Made by a program: the position numbers and the translations under genes. From Setaria digitata (Eukaryota; Nematoda; Chromadorea; Rhabditida; Setariidae): a stretch of 45,049 nt of DNA. The DNA is taken from positions 1 through 45,049 of the forward strand of contig RCAB01000494.1 in assembly GCA_003640385.1 (NCBI GenBank), in the 5' to 3' direction. The notes beneath the pieces were generated by a model. It was given only the letters and a program-made list of their open reading frames with translations. It had not been told where the DNA came from and did no database searches. Shown in pieces: positions 13,401 to 25,800 of the stretch. Position 1 is the first letter of the stretch. Every line of letters begins with the position of its first letter.

Positions 13401-16144
13401 TTTTTTTTATAAAAGCCTCATTTAATCCTTAACTAAAGAAACTGAAAGGTATGCAGCAACATGTTTTATAAGAAGGCTAACAAAATTGTGCAATAAATAC
13501 CGGCACAATGGCATTAAGCTCGCGACGGACAAATCCAGAAATACGTGATCGCTCATTTCTTTCATTATCTCGAAAATACTGCGGTGAAACACTGTTACGA
13601 CGAACTCCTCCACTGGTAGTGTTAACTACTGGTACGCGCTGCAGCCGAAGTTCATAAACTAAGACTCGAAATGTTGGATCCGATATTATATCACGTCTAA
13701 ATTATTTCATACAGGAAAATTTCTAAGCCAGAAAAAAAGTGGACTAGCAAAAAAAAAAAAAAAAAAAAAAATGTAAGGTAAGACTGAGCATAAATAATTA
13801 ACCTCTGTCACTTATCTACCATGAAATGTCGGTTCATTTGATTTAGTGGTATGGATAACAATTTAATATTTGAAATTTCAGGCAATCGGAGATAATTATA
13901 TGAAAAAAGAGATTCATCAGGAGTCAAACCAACTTAAGCTGAGCTAACCAATTTCGGCAATCGCTTTTTTGCTTGCATAAAATTTTTAAAAATAAATTAA
14001 TAGGGTTCAAAAAAATGAAGAGTTTTGAGAAATCCGGCAATGGCCAGAAGAAAAAGCCAGTGACATCATCCCTAACATGTAAGGCAGATGCTCCTGAACT
14101 TAAACAGCAATATGAAAAAATTTATTACAAAATTCAACCTTGGTCGTTCCCAGTTATCCAAAAGCAACTGATAGCGATTGATTCGATCCACATATTCATG
14201 TCGACGACTATCGCTTTCCAACATTTCTGACCTTTGTCTTCTAAATAATAATATTATACACAGTGCGTCTATAATTCACTAACCAGATTGAAAAATCAGT
14301 ATTAAACTGAAAGAAATAAATAAATAAAACCAGCAGTAGTTCCCTAAAACTAAATGACACTCGTTTAGCATATTAATGCAAAAAAAAAGCTCACTCGTTG
14401 AACACATGGTCATGCAAACGAACAAGTCTCTGAAGATGACGTATTCGACGTACCAATTCAGCACGCTCTCTTGTTAGCGGACGGGCGGAATCGGCTTCAA
14501 TTCGTTCCCTTATTGCTAATCGCTGAANTGAAAAATCAGTATTGAACTGAAAGAAACAAATAAATAAAACCAGCAGTAGTTCCCTAAAACTAAATGACAC
14601 TCGTTTAGCATATTAATGCAAAAAAAAAGCTCACTCGTTGAACACATGGTCATGCAAACGAACAAGTCTCTGAAGATGACGTATTCGACGTACCAATTCA
14701 GCACGCTCTCTTGTTAGCGGACGGGCGGAATCGGCTTCAATTCGTTCCCTTATTGCTAATCGCTGAATCGCTTCTACTGTCACTCTGCAGAAAAGAAATG
14801 TAAAGCAAAAAAGGCAGCAATTCCATAAACGAGAATATGAAATTTATTAGGCCCATATAGTTTTTTTTTTGTTTCCCATCAGAAAGGTTGTCGTAAATTC
14901 TTTTCGTCAGTAACATCATTAAACTTATAAAACCTCTACTCTACCGTCTTGTTCTCTAGATGATGATTCTCGCCTCAGTAAACAAAAGAATTTCTATACT
15001 TTTTCATTTTCAATGGATACTGAGTCAGAATACCAATAAAAAATGGACCAAAGGTTGACATAGTTGAGCATTTAAAGGATTTATGACAGCCGAAAATATA
15101 TTGCGATATCAAAAGCATGCATCTGCACACTTGAATGATTAATCAGACATTTACCATAGCAAACTTTCATCACCAACCATAACGGAAGTGGAAACAAGTG
15201 TAAAGTTCAGTCGATTTCGAAGAAGCAAACATACTCTTCTGCAGTTACAGCATTGCTGTCATCCTTTTTAACTTGATGAATGACTTTTGCCACTGAACGT
15301 TTGCACATCGGACAAATGGGTCGTAATTTGATCCATTCCGTGATACACCTAAAGCGCAAATGATTCTAATATCAAGAAAATCCCTATTTTAATATCCAAT
15401 CTTTTCCTCTCATAAACAAATAAACGATGTTTTTTCTGGAAAAATCATTATGAGATAATCGAAAATGAAACACAAAAGGTAAGCTTTTGCAAAAATTCCA
15501 ATAAAATGAAATACATTGAAAGAAAATTCCTGAAAGATTCTCTTTTCACTATCATCAGATGTAAGGCAAAGAGTCAAACAAAAATTCTACAAATTAGATA
15601 AATCAAATGTTGATAAAGCAACATAAAAAAATGACTCACGGAAAGCAGTACTTATGTGAACAACCATCCAGACTTGCTTCATCAAACATGGGAAAACCCA
15701 AACAGATTGAACATTTATCGACTTTATTGTTCCCATTTGCTCCATGTTCTCCATTAGAACTTGTCCCTTCTGATCCTTAAAGCAAATTTAATAACATTAT
15801 TAATTTCGCTATATTCAGTAGTAGCGACAACTCAAAGCCTTTTGAGAATGCTCATAAGTGGATTTCCATTTCAATTGTTGATCTAACTACAGCGATAAAA
15901 CACCAATCTTTTATTTCTTAAGGCAATTCTTGAATGAAACAAAAGAAGGTTCAGAGATTTTCTACTTTATTAATTTTCACTCAGTCACCATTTAATTTAA
16001 GAGTAAAGTAAAACTTCAGTAATTCTGCTTCAGTTCAACTGAACTTCCTTTCAGAGAAAAGTAAAAAGCCAGTCAAATCAATAAATGCATTAACGAACTT
16101 TGCTGCGATGATAAATCGGCATTCTTTGTATTGCACTTTTCCAT
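10435..16144 (-). CDS. Topors-like RING E3 ubiquitin/SUMO ligase
   Basis: This is a 619-aa nuclear E3 ligase of the TOPORS type. The 15 minus-strand exons are 16144-16099, 15775-15640, 15348-15235, 14784-14635, 14240-14139, 13696-13501, 13181-12976, 12837-12774, 12555-12518, 12362-12278, 12015-11923, 11722-11675, 11444-11355, 11198-10979 and 10706-10435; every phase closes. The C3HC4 RING spans residues 37-76 (CSIC, then CSHKYC, then CITEWIKLRPICPMC). A central Topors-type region follows, with SGFVRRELNAIVP and GVHNLEHVVERVYDFAKAHQ, and a basic arginine-rich stretch sits near residue 475. The last exon is acidic and carries five hydrophobic-acidic stretches resembling SUMO-interacting motifs (VIDLEE, VMVISES, DILIDDD, DVIIDE, SIILDDD). 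N-junction duplications at 11578 and 14528 copy parts of exons 12 and 4 and should be ignored. The Topors assignment comes from domain order and RING context. Confidence 0.92.
11452..11704. repeat. 126-bp direct duplication joined by a single N (assembly artefact)
   Basis: Bases 11452-11577 and 11579-11704 are near-identical copies (two substitutions seen) separated by one N at 11578. The left copy repeats part of Topors exon 12 and its downstream intron. The pattern fits two allelic contig ends joined without merging. Confidence 0.95.
14289..14767. repeat. 239-bp direct duplication joined by a single N (assembly artefact)
   Basis: Bases 14289-14527 and 14529-14767 are near-identical (two substitutions seen near the left end) around one N at 14528. 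Most of Topors exon 4 is therefore present twice. Using the right copy (14784-14635) and skipping to 14240 restores the reading frame. Confidence 0.95.
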
Positions 16145-16940
16145 GATATCCTCTGATCGTGCTGTTTTTCGACAGTTGCAGGCTATGGAGAGAAAACAAT
16201 AATAATGATAGGGATGTGATAAGCTGGGTGCAGCGCTATACCACACTCAGTACACTAAAACTGTTCATACTAAACATGCTAAATGAGCAATGATAAGTCT
16301 AAACATTTCTATCTAACCCAATGTATAATAGCAACTTACAAAAACAAGAGCAACAATCTAGCAAGTATAACTCCAACTCGAGCAAGAAATAAAAAGAAAT
16401 AAATAAATTAAAACGAAAATTCCGGATGTTGTAAAATTCGTATAATTAAATAGTCTAACCTAACAAGAAGCACCAACGATTACAACTTATCTAAAATGTT
16501 ACACACATTAATTTTAGCCAAACAGCTAATTAAAATGCCATTTTCTCTGCTCATATGCAAATTTCTAATCTCAAATAATCTGAAATTGTTCAACAAAAAC
16601 AAGATTACTCATCATGTGAGTGTTTGAATAGTTCATTCTCGTGACTGTAAAAGAAGTAAAAAATAATACTGCAACATTTTCAGTTCCTTTTTGTCTCATT
16701 TAGCCAACATTTTCACTGTAATGTTAGTTCCATTTCTTGGGAAGAGCAATGAGTTTTAGGGAACTGTGAGGCTAAAACTTGGAATGAACTGGAAGCTGCT
16801 TCCTATGTAGACTACTTTTACGCCAAAGATTTTCCTCTATACAACCTTTCGGCAAAAATCTCTTCTACGTGTGAGCATCAGTCAACATCTTGCACACCCA
16901 AATAGATTCGTTTTACAATCAGAAACTCAAAAACTTTTCA
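16145..16940. other. Intergenic region upstream of Topors-like gene
   Basis: A TTTTCTCTCCATAG acceptor lies about 35 bases upstream of the Topors ATG and may be its trans-splice site. Plus-strand codons at about 16750-16860 are open (TWNELEAASYVDYFYAKDF) and could be an exon of an unresolved plus-strand gene. Otherwise I see nothing. Confidence 0.45.
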
Positions 16941-17143
16941 TTCGTTCAGGAGATGAACTGAGTTTCGTGATATGCCGGACCGCATTTAAATGGGATGCAG
17001 AATTCTCGAAGCTGTTCTTGTCATTATGGCGTGGAAGGGGTAGTGGAGTTAGTAAAGATGTTTTAGATGCTGAACTAGACAGAATCAGTGTAGCGTTATT
17101 ACTAGTAGATCTGAAGAGTACCAGAACACTAATTGAAGTGTAA
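16941..17143 (+). CDS. Candidate orphan exon, unrecognised
   Basis: After a CATTCGTTCAG acceptor, an open frame reads GDELSFVICRTAFKWDAEFS, SKLFLSLWRGRGSGVSKDVL and DAELDRISVALLLVDLKSTR before TAA. Composition is less AT-rich than its surroundings and the frame looks protein-like. A possible upstream exon with a GTGAGC donor ends near 16872, but joining the two gives a stop codon in the phases I tried. It may be the last exon of an unresolved plus-strand gene, a decayed gene, or chance. No family is recognised. Confidence 0.3.
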
Positions 17144-17999
17144 AATGTTCAGTTAGATTGAATGTAATGTTACTGAAATTAATATAAATCGTCGCATATT
17201 TACACTATTTTCCTACATTGTTATAGTTAGAGAAAAGAAGGTATATGTCTTTATCTTATGGAACTTCAGTTATGAAACACAGGAAGGGAATGCAACAGAA
17301 AGTGGAAATAGTACTTCGCATTTAGATATCACAAGTGTGAAATTCTTCTTTGACATTTCCTTTATTACTTCTTTAGTTATTATAAATGATCAGTTATACA
17401 AATTTAATTCAGAGATTGCATGGAAGTACAGATAAGAAGACGAAAGTTGAATGATATTTTCATTGTTTTTTTTTTTTTCTAATCATTCGAGTATTGCATT
17501 CCATTTCTTATCACTACATTTAAAGTGAATTTATTAACGAAATCCTTAAATTATTGCTTTGAAACTTCTTGGACCTACTTGACATTCATTAATTTATTGA
17601 GTAGAATAAGAAAATTAGCGTTTTTCGCAATGTAATAACGAAAATATTCCAATGAGACATAGTAAACTAGTGTAATTTGGAAGTAACTCGAACAAGGAAG
17701 ATCATCATCAGCGGTACAAATGATTGACTTCCTTTTTTTGGCTTTCATCAGGATGATCAGATCTCGGAAAATCAGTTGTTTTTGGGACATTCGAAACATT
17801 AAGATAGAACATGTGTTTTGTACGCTGATGACACGGATGGATGCTTGCTTTTATGTTTTGATGAGGAATGTAATCTTCATACATTCAAGTATCGTATTTA
17901 TGATCCATGCTAGCTTAAGCCAGTGGTTTGATTTAAATCATACATTCATCGTTTATTCGTGTTAGACATCTTTCAGATGTAACGGATGCAGTGTCGCAA
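17144..17999. other. Region upstream of the AIP-like gene
   Basis: No coding exon is convincing here. It includes a T12 tract at about 17466. A TTTCAG acceptor ends at 17976, 23 bases before the proposed ATG of the AIP-like gene, and may be a trans-splice site. Confidence 0.5.
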
Positions 18000-20487
18000 A
18001 TGTTACCATCAGGACAAATCAAAACATTCAAAAAGGTTCTAAGTGCAGGACGAGGAAAAATTCCAGACTATAGGACTGGCACCAAAGCAGTTTTTCATTA
18101 TGAGACATTGAGGCCACTGGTGGATGTGAACGAGGAAGGATTCCCGGATTCGAGGTGGAAATCTTTTTTTTATTTCGATAATCTTACTTACTGACAACTC
18201 AATGATTATTTGTTACAGAGACAGCTATGAGTCGATCGATAATACTCGAAAGCCTTATCCAGATGGTTACGGGAAACCTTTGGAGTTGGTCTTTGGGAAG
18301 AAATTTCAGTTGCCAGTGTTTGAACGATGCTTACAAACGATGCTAGTTGATGAGGTTTTTTCCTTATCTTTTCGTTTCGATTATGTAATCTTTTCTTTAC
18401 AGGTGATATCCCCTCTCTATCTATGTTAGATTGGGAAATGCAAAATGCTGTGTCATTTAGGAATTATAAATACCAAATAAACATGTAAAATCATAGAAAT
18501 CAAAATCAAATCGTAGAATTTTGCAACATTTTTCTCCAATGTACCTGTGATATATTAGATATATTAGTCTTTGTTTCATGTATTAGATGGTGATTCATGG
18601 AAAACAATCGATTTTAGATTAGTCAGTTTGATATAGCTGCTTGTGAGCTGTATTCTTATCCTTCAGTCTCCCAAAAACTACGAGATATTTCTAAAGATAC
18701 CATGCACCAGGACACCCAAAGTCATCATCACACACATTGCGCTGCAGCAAGGTATTTTCTAAATTTTATGAATTGATAAATTATCAGGCTTCTTAAAGGA
18801 TCTCTGACTTCATTTAATTTTTAAGTCTAATCTCTTTTATTACACTAAAATGTAAATATCGTGAACTTTTTATGTCTAGGATGCTCTTCCTGTCCATTTT
18901 CATTTTTATTAATTTCTCGAGAGTTGCCTTGATTCCAGGTTACACTTGTCATCCATGGGGGGCATAGGGGAAAAAATATTAATTTAATTTGTTGTTTTGT
19001 TATTCCAGTTTTTCAGAATGGAGTATGAAGTTTTGAATGAGCTGATCAAAAATCCGCAACCACTGCGGTTTATTTTTCATCTCTTAGTTGTGCTGCAACC
19101 AGAAGATTATGAACCGGATAGTTGGCAGTTAGAACCTGATGAAAAATTAGCAAGTGTGGCAAAATTGAAAGAATCAGGAAATGAAGATTTACAAAAGGCA
19201 AGCTTTGAAAGTGCTTGTTTCTGAAAATTCTTTGTGTCATAAAAAATGTTAGGGCTACAAATTAATTCAGAAGTAAGTGCGCCATTGTAATCCTTTATGC
19301 CAGTAGAGAAGCTTCACATTGGTTTTATAATAATTCCAAAAATTTTTAATTTTAGGGTGACTATATGAACGCTTCATTAAAGTACAGAGAAGCCTTAAGT
19401 CGAATAGATACCCTTCTGCTGCGTGAAAAGCCAGGTGATCCTGAATGGATTGATCTTGATAAGCAGGTAATTTTTTGCTGTAAGTTTTCCACTTTTTGGT
19501 TGGATAAGTTCTTATTATATCATATTGTGTGGAAATCAACTTCCCCATTGACAGCTTACAGTCCCTTAAACAAAAATATATTGGATTTTTTTTAAAGCAG
19601 AACCCATTATTGATGTTATTTGATGCACCAAGTGTGGTTCTTTTGAAAGGTAAGGAATTATATGTGTACATGGACTTAAGGAATTGTAAGACCATATAGA
19701 ACTGTAAATAGAAGTTATTTCCAAAAAGTCTTTCGAACTGATTAAATTTTACAAGAACATAAGCAAGTGCTGGGATGCAATAGAGAATAACTCCATAAAT
19801 TGAAGGCTTTTGTACCTCTAGTAATTTTTTTGTTTTCAGAATATACCTCTGTTTTTAAATCTCTCCCTTTGTTACCTGAATTGGAAGCAGTATTATGAAG
19901 CTATTGATGCTGCGAGTGAGGTGTTGAAAAGGGACAAGGTGAACGAAAAGGCACTTTACAGGCGTGCGAAAGGACGAATTGCTGTTTGGGATCTAGAAAA
20001 GGTCTTTTTTCAACTTCGCAACTGAATTATTCAAATGTACAGTGAATGTTTAGGATAGGATTATATTATTATTTCAGTTAGCGCTGCAGTTAATTAATGA
20101 AGGAGCCAACTAAAATATCCGTTAGAAAGTAAAAGTCCTTAACCTAAAATCCTAGGAATGTGCTTCTTTGTAGTTTTCTTCTTTATAAAGAAAAATTCTT
20201 ATCTTCATATTTCTGTTGCATTTATTGGACCAAATATGAAAGTAAAAGTTTAAAACGTCTTAAGAAATAAAATTTAACACTGTTAACAAAAGATCTGTTC
20301 TTTCGTTTTTTTTTTCTTTCATTTTAAGTTAATTTAGGCAGAAGATGATCTGAAAATGCTTCAGCAGGAGTATCCCGGTAGCGGAAACTTGGTAAAAATT
20401 GAACTCGAACGGATACAATTGCTTAGAAAAGAACGTGAAGAAAGCGCTAAAAATACGTATAAGCATATGTTCAGGAATGTTTGTTAA
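18000..20487 (+). CDS. AIP-like FKBP/TPR co-chaperone
   Basis: This 342-aa protein is homologous to the aryl-hydrocarbon-receptor-interacting protein, a cytosolic HSP90 co-chaperone. Exons are 18000-18154, 18219-18354, 18618-18751, 19017-19197, 19356-19466, 19840-20001 and 20338-20487; phases close. The N-terminal FKBP-like domain contains [11 protein letters not shown] and [21 protein letters not shown] His-rich linker ([11 protein letters not shown]) follows, then three TPR helix pairs with [40 protein letters not shown] and [20 protein letters not shown]. The length is close to that of vertebrate AIP. Intron 4 (19198-19355) has a GC donor after AAG, a minor but accepted splice class. The ATG at 18000 is the first after an in-frame acceptor; the frame is open up to that acceptor (17977), so an upstream exon is not excluded. 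Confidence 0.95.
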
Positions 20488-20643
20488 TTGTTTTTGAATT
20501 ATGTTCAATCGTTTAGGTGAGAAAATATACCATATAAAAAATACATGAAAGGAGTAAACTAAGCAGATTGAAAGAATTGGTTACTGCTACTATAATTATT
20601 ATGCATTCGTCGATAGTTTTGCACATATAATGTCTTATAATAT

Positions 20644-20649
20644 AATAAA
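20644..20649 (+). terminator. Polyadenylation signal AATAAA of the AIP-like gene
   Basis: AATAAA lies 157 bases after the stop at 20487 on the same strand, a reasonable 3' UTR length for a nematode gene. Confidence 0.5.
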
Positions 20650-22775
20650 AACTATCTGAAGGAAAATTGCACACTAACTAAATTAACTACTGTTGTTGTT
20701 AGTGGTCAACTGTTATGAGTCGTTAGCTAAACAGAATTAGTACTATAACATTTGCTAAATTTGCCTTGTTACTACTACTGTAATTATTACTTTTACGAAC
20801 ATAATGTTTTGCTGCGGTGATATATGTATTTTCTTGATAGTTTTGTCCTCGTGATAATATCGTTTAGTGATTATTTGTGGTATTCGTTAATTTGCTTCTT
20901 TCTTGTAATATAGATGGGTCAATCAGGCGATGGCTTGGCATGTTTCGAGTAAAGTGCAAGTCGAATTTTTTTCACTAATCCATCTTATAAACTATGCAGC
21001 CGTGAGCAAATTATGATCGAAACACTGGATAAAAATATATTTCAAAAAAAAAAAGCATTTTTTGTATTTTTCAATACATTGCATGTAGTGTTCTGAAGAG
21101 ATGCGCTATAGCTAGCATTGAAAGATGAAGAGTTGAAGGTTTATTCTTCTTTCTTTTTTTTTTTTGAATATAGTTTTTGAAATGAAATGGCGTACGAGGT
21201 GAAGAATGATTGAAGTAAAANGAGATGCGCTATAGCTAGCATTGAAAGATGAAGAGTTGAAGGTTTATTCTTCTTTCTTTTTTTTTTTTAAATATAGTTT
21301 TTGAAATGAAATGGCGTACGAGGTGAAGAATGATTGAAGTAAAATATGAGGTTTGCATGATAGCATCCAACTCTTAAAATTTGCGAAGGCATTGTGGAAT
21401 GTTTGTTTTGTTTCATGAAATGCGTAGTACAGGTTATCTGTAATCTGTTTCACATTTTTATTATTGCTGTAAATGTGGGACAAGGAGGATTCAAGATGAC
21501 TCTATCATTTCAACAGCAGGGGTCAACTATTCGAGATCAATTTTGTTCCAAATTTTTTCTATCTCGTTCGTTGATCACATTTCAGTGATGTGGATTTTTT
21601 TTTTTTTTTGCTATAGAACTGATGGATCACTCGTCAATATTGCTTCTGTTTGTATATTAACGAACTTTTCTCTTTGTTTGATAATTGCTTTAGCAAGCTA
21701 GTGACTCAGTTTGCTGTAACATTGGCTTGAAGTTTGGTTGTTTGGTATAAAAGAACCTTGGGGAAGTGATATCTAATGTGTGAGTACGAAATTAACGAGA
21801 ACAGATAAGGGTTTAGGTTAATTATCAAATCAACATCCTGGACATTAAACAAGGAAGAGTGAACATATAGAGTGACAGGATGTACAGTCTTCATACGGAG
21901 AATATGTAATAATTTTGATTAAGCCTTACCTTCAGATTAAGTATTTCATTTAATATCCTTATTTATTTTTTTCATTTCTGAGTTATCTTTAACTCTTTCT
22001 GAACTGCCTTTATTTGTGCTGTATTAGAAGAATTTCTCAAAAGATACTGCCGATATTATCAACATTTTGATGATTTTAACAATAGCTTCTTTCCATTCTA
22101 TTATTTCAGCGCAGTCTTATTTTAGAGCAAATCATTTTAGACCATTTTAGGAATTTTGCACTTGTTTAAAGAATTAGTAACAAATTGAGCTACAACTGCT
22201 TCTCTATTCCGATACAGATACCATTCGAAGGCTTTCATATCTTAGACATTTATTCTACTCCTGTATTATTCTTCCCTTTTACATTGATGATTGAAACCTT
22301 GAACAGATCGGATCAGTTTCTTTCATTAACAAGTAATATCGAACAAGCTGATTTCTGTCTACTTTATCTTAATTATATTAATAATTTCGTTCACTTTTGC
22401 GCCTCTTATATCTACACAAAATTATTCTTTCTTTTCCATTAATTGCCGTAACTTCCAGTGCTATTGTCTTACTACAGCACTTTTGTATCACTGTGGGACT
22501 TTTTGTAAATTCAATTTTTTGGCTTCTAGAATTAATATGCTAATTTGCTGCTCCAACATTTTTGTTTACTGAATACGTTGATTAGTTTTTATTTTGCTGT
22601 CATCACTTCCGCTACCATCCCGATGGGCTGTTATTTTTATCACATGTACGAAGCTTTCCACTACTCTTCGACAACACTCGAAAATCTAACTCTCCCTTTA
22701 CTTTAGACTATGAATATATATATATATATATATATTTTCTCGTCTACAACTTCTCCTTTCCCTCTTTGAAATTCC

Positions 22776-22807
<32 letters not shown>

Positions 22808-25800
22808 TTAGCTATAATTTTTAGGAAAGGAAAGAAAGAAATGCTTGGAATGGATAAGATGACAACATTTTCATGTGACAACAATCTTTAATCTTGACTT
22901 TCATCTAAACTTCTCCATCCTTGCATTTCTTATCTCTTCTATCATTGCATCAATTCTTTTATCATTTTTTTTTTTTTGTGCTTAGCAGTAAAATGTCATG
23001 TTAACAAGAAATTATATTTTCATATTGATTTTTGATATCTTTCACTAAATTATTTCTCAATTTTGGAGCAATTCTAATTCTACAGGAAAGAAGAAGAGAA
23101 GAGAAAAATTTATTTCAAACGAAAGCATAGCTTTTTATCTAGTAGCATTGAAAAAACAAAAAACAAATTAGCAGAGAATGTTTTACATTCTGATGATAAT
23201 TGTAATGAGTGTTTAATTAGAGTGCAAGAATGCAAATGAGATTCTAAAGAAAAGTGTTAGCAAATCTTTGCATTTAACAGAGATTATTGTTAATAGATGA
23301 AATTTGCAACGATTAAAAAAGTATCCGAGAAATCCATGGATAATGAGGAAGTAGATATGTGCTATGCTGAGGAATAATGAAATGACATTCATTTTTTTTT
23401 AATTAATTAAAAGATTTCAAAGAGATAGACGATGTTTAGCAGCAATAATAATTATGATGATTAAAGATTTATTAATTAGGAAAATACTATAAAAATATTC
23501 GGATCAGACATCAATTTTTTTTTTTTTTTTTTAAAGTGCCCGATAAGGCTGTCAAATAAAATGTTCTACTCTTAATTAACAACTGTCAGATGACTGAATC
23601 AAGTATTTCCATTTGATTTTCTGTCAATTTTATATTCGATATACTTCTTTCTTTCTTTCTTTTTTTTTTGGCTTTGGCCTTGGCTTTTTAGCTTTGGCTA
23701 GCTTTGGCACAATTGATTTCCGTAAAGTTCATATAGAAAGTTTATAAAAGAATGCATATAAATGGATAGAAGTGGAAAATTGCTGAAAAAAAAAAAATGG
23801 AAAAAAAAAGAAGGAAAAAAGAAAAAAACGAAAGAGAGAGCAATTATATCGGTGTTTTTCATCCGTCAAGATAAATTGAACCGATCGTTGAGGATAGGTT
23901 GGAGAAACAGATTTTGAGCTTAATGACAAAATAAATTAGCGAAGAGATGAGAGGAGCTGACAGCGTGGTACATTCTATCAGATCCAACTGATGCACCGAT
24001 AAATTATTCCCAACTAATGAATGAAGTTTTCCGTTCTTTTTTTTTTTTTTTTTTCATTTTTCATTTTTTTTTTTTTTTTTTTGAACTTAATGAAAATATG
24101 GCCAAAAGCATTTATTTAGTATGTGATTTTCAGACAAAGTTTTAATGCAAACTTTAAATGCCAAAAAGTAAACTTATTAAGCTTTCTTTCTGTGCCTTTC
24201 ATGTAATTTTCAATTTGATACAGATTGTTCTCTTTTTGAAATTTTATCTTATCATTTCTGAGAAAATGATAAAATTTTCTAGCAGTGAATGATTGAATGA
24301 GCCAAACAGTTATGTTGTAAACAATGATAACTTTACAATGTATATAGTATCTATCAATATACAGAGAGTAATCATCTGACAGAGTGTTTATTTTGATTGT
24401 CACCCTAACACTGTGTAAAACTGGAAATCATATTGAAAATTGAATGAATGAGTAATTTATTTTTGTTATTAAATATAAATTGCAATAACGGAATAAACAT
24501 TTTTACCAGTATTGCTCGATGTTTTTGCGATGATGTTTTGACTTTTGCGAAAATTGAATGGATGATAATCATTTATGAGTTTGAATATATGAAAGCAGGA
24601 TGTGATGAGGTTTCAATTGAATGTAATATTGTGGCTTATGGCCGGAGCCTATGGCCGATAGCTAATAGTGAATGAATAGGACATCAATTTACTTTTAGTT
24701 AGTTGAAGCTAGTGTTGAATTTTGTTGTTAAGACAAGAATAAAAAATAATGTATATAATATACAAAGTTGAATTTTCGGCAAAAATAAGTAAGGAGTAGG
24801 AAAAGAAAAGAAAGCAAAGTTGTTAACCTTGTTTTATTTTCAGCTGGGATGGCCCAAAATTTACCATTTGAAAATGAGTTTTGAAATCTTTTTGAGCATG
24901 TTTACTGAGAAGAGGCCTAGCAAGTTTGATGGCAATAAGTGCATGAGGCTAAGCTAGTTGCTATAATTTTTGTCCCTTATATCAAATTAGACCTAGACAA
25001 TCATTGATGGCAATGAAATTTTTGGATTTTTTCTTATCCAATTAATACTTTTGTGATTTCTTGATGCTTTGATGCATCTGAATTTAGTTCCAATTTTTTT
25101 TTTTTTTTTTTTTTCGGTGAAATTTGCCTTCGATCATTTGCTTGTTCTATTCGGCAGAAACATTAATTAGTTTATTAATAAATTAATTTCGAAAATTTAA
25201 AAGGAAGAAAATGAAAGTATAGTTTTTTATTTATTCTAAATATAAAAATGAAGTGATAAACTTTCGTTTTTCATTGGCAAACACAGCTACGGAAGCAATT
25301 TGAGAGGAAGAGAGAGAGAGAGAGAGAGGAAAAAAAAAAAGGGATGTTATAATAAAAGTTGGTGAAAAGTTATCTTGGCCACATTCATATCCAGTATGAA
25401 AATAACCATTAAAAGCTTGACAAGGATGGATTATAAGGGCCGTTTTGAAATTGTAAGCTCTTAATAGTCCCTTGGGCCTAATGTATTTCTTATATTTCCT
25501 TATCATACTATATAAATCCCAGTGGCATAATTATGAAGCAATGTTACTTGATTACTATCAAATTTAATTGCAATATTTTTTTTTTTTTTTTGGGTGCTAA
25601 TTCACTTCTGTTAACATTTTACTTCTCAACAATAACAAAACAATAATCAAGAGCAATGAATTATTAAGCTTCTTGCTTATCATTATTATTACCGAAAAAG
25701 TACTGTTCCATTTCATGTTATCCTATTGACGGAAAATATTAAAATAAAATTTCTCGTCTTTTTTTTTTTTTTTTTTTTTCTTTTTTTTACAGTATAAGCT

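Noticed and set aside
14391..14600. Apparent repeated domain in Topors
   Set aside because: The second copy lies across a single N and is an assembly duplication, not a protein repeat.
17720..17965. 81-codon frame upstream of the AIP-like gene as an extra 5' exon
   Set aside because: It shows no similarity to the family N-terminus, and the frame does not join in phase with exon 1.
24448..24675. 75-codon plus frame in the AT-rich interval
   Set aside because: Amino-acid composition is that of random AT-rich DNA, with no acceptor, donor or domain.
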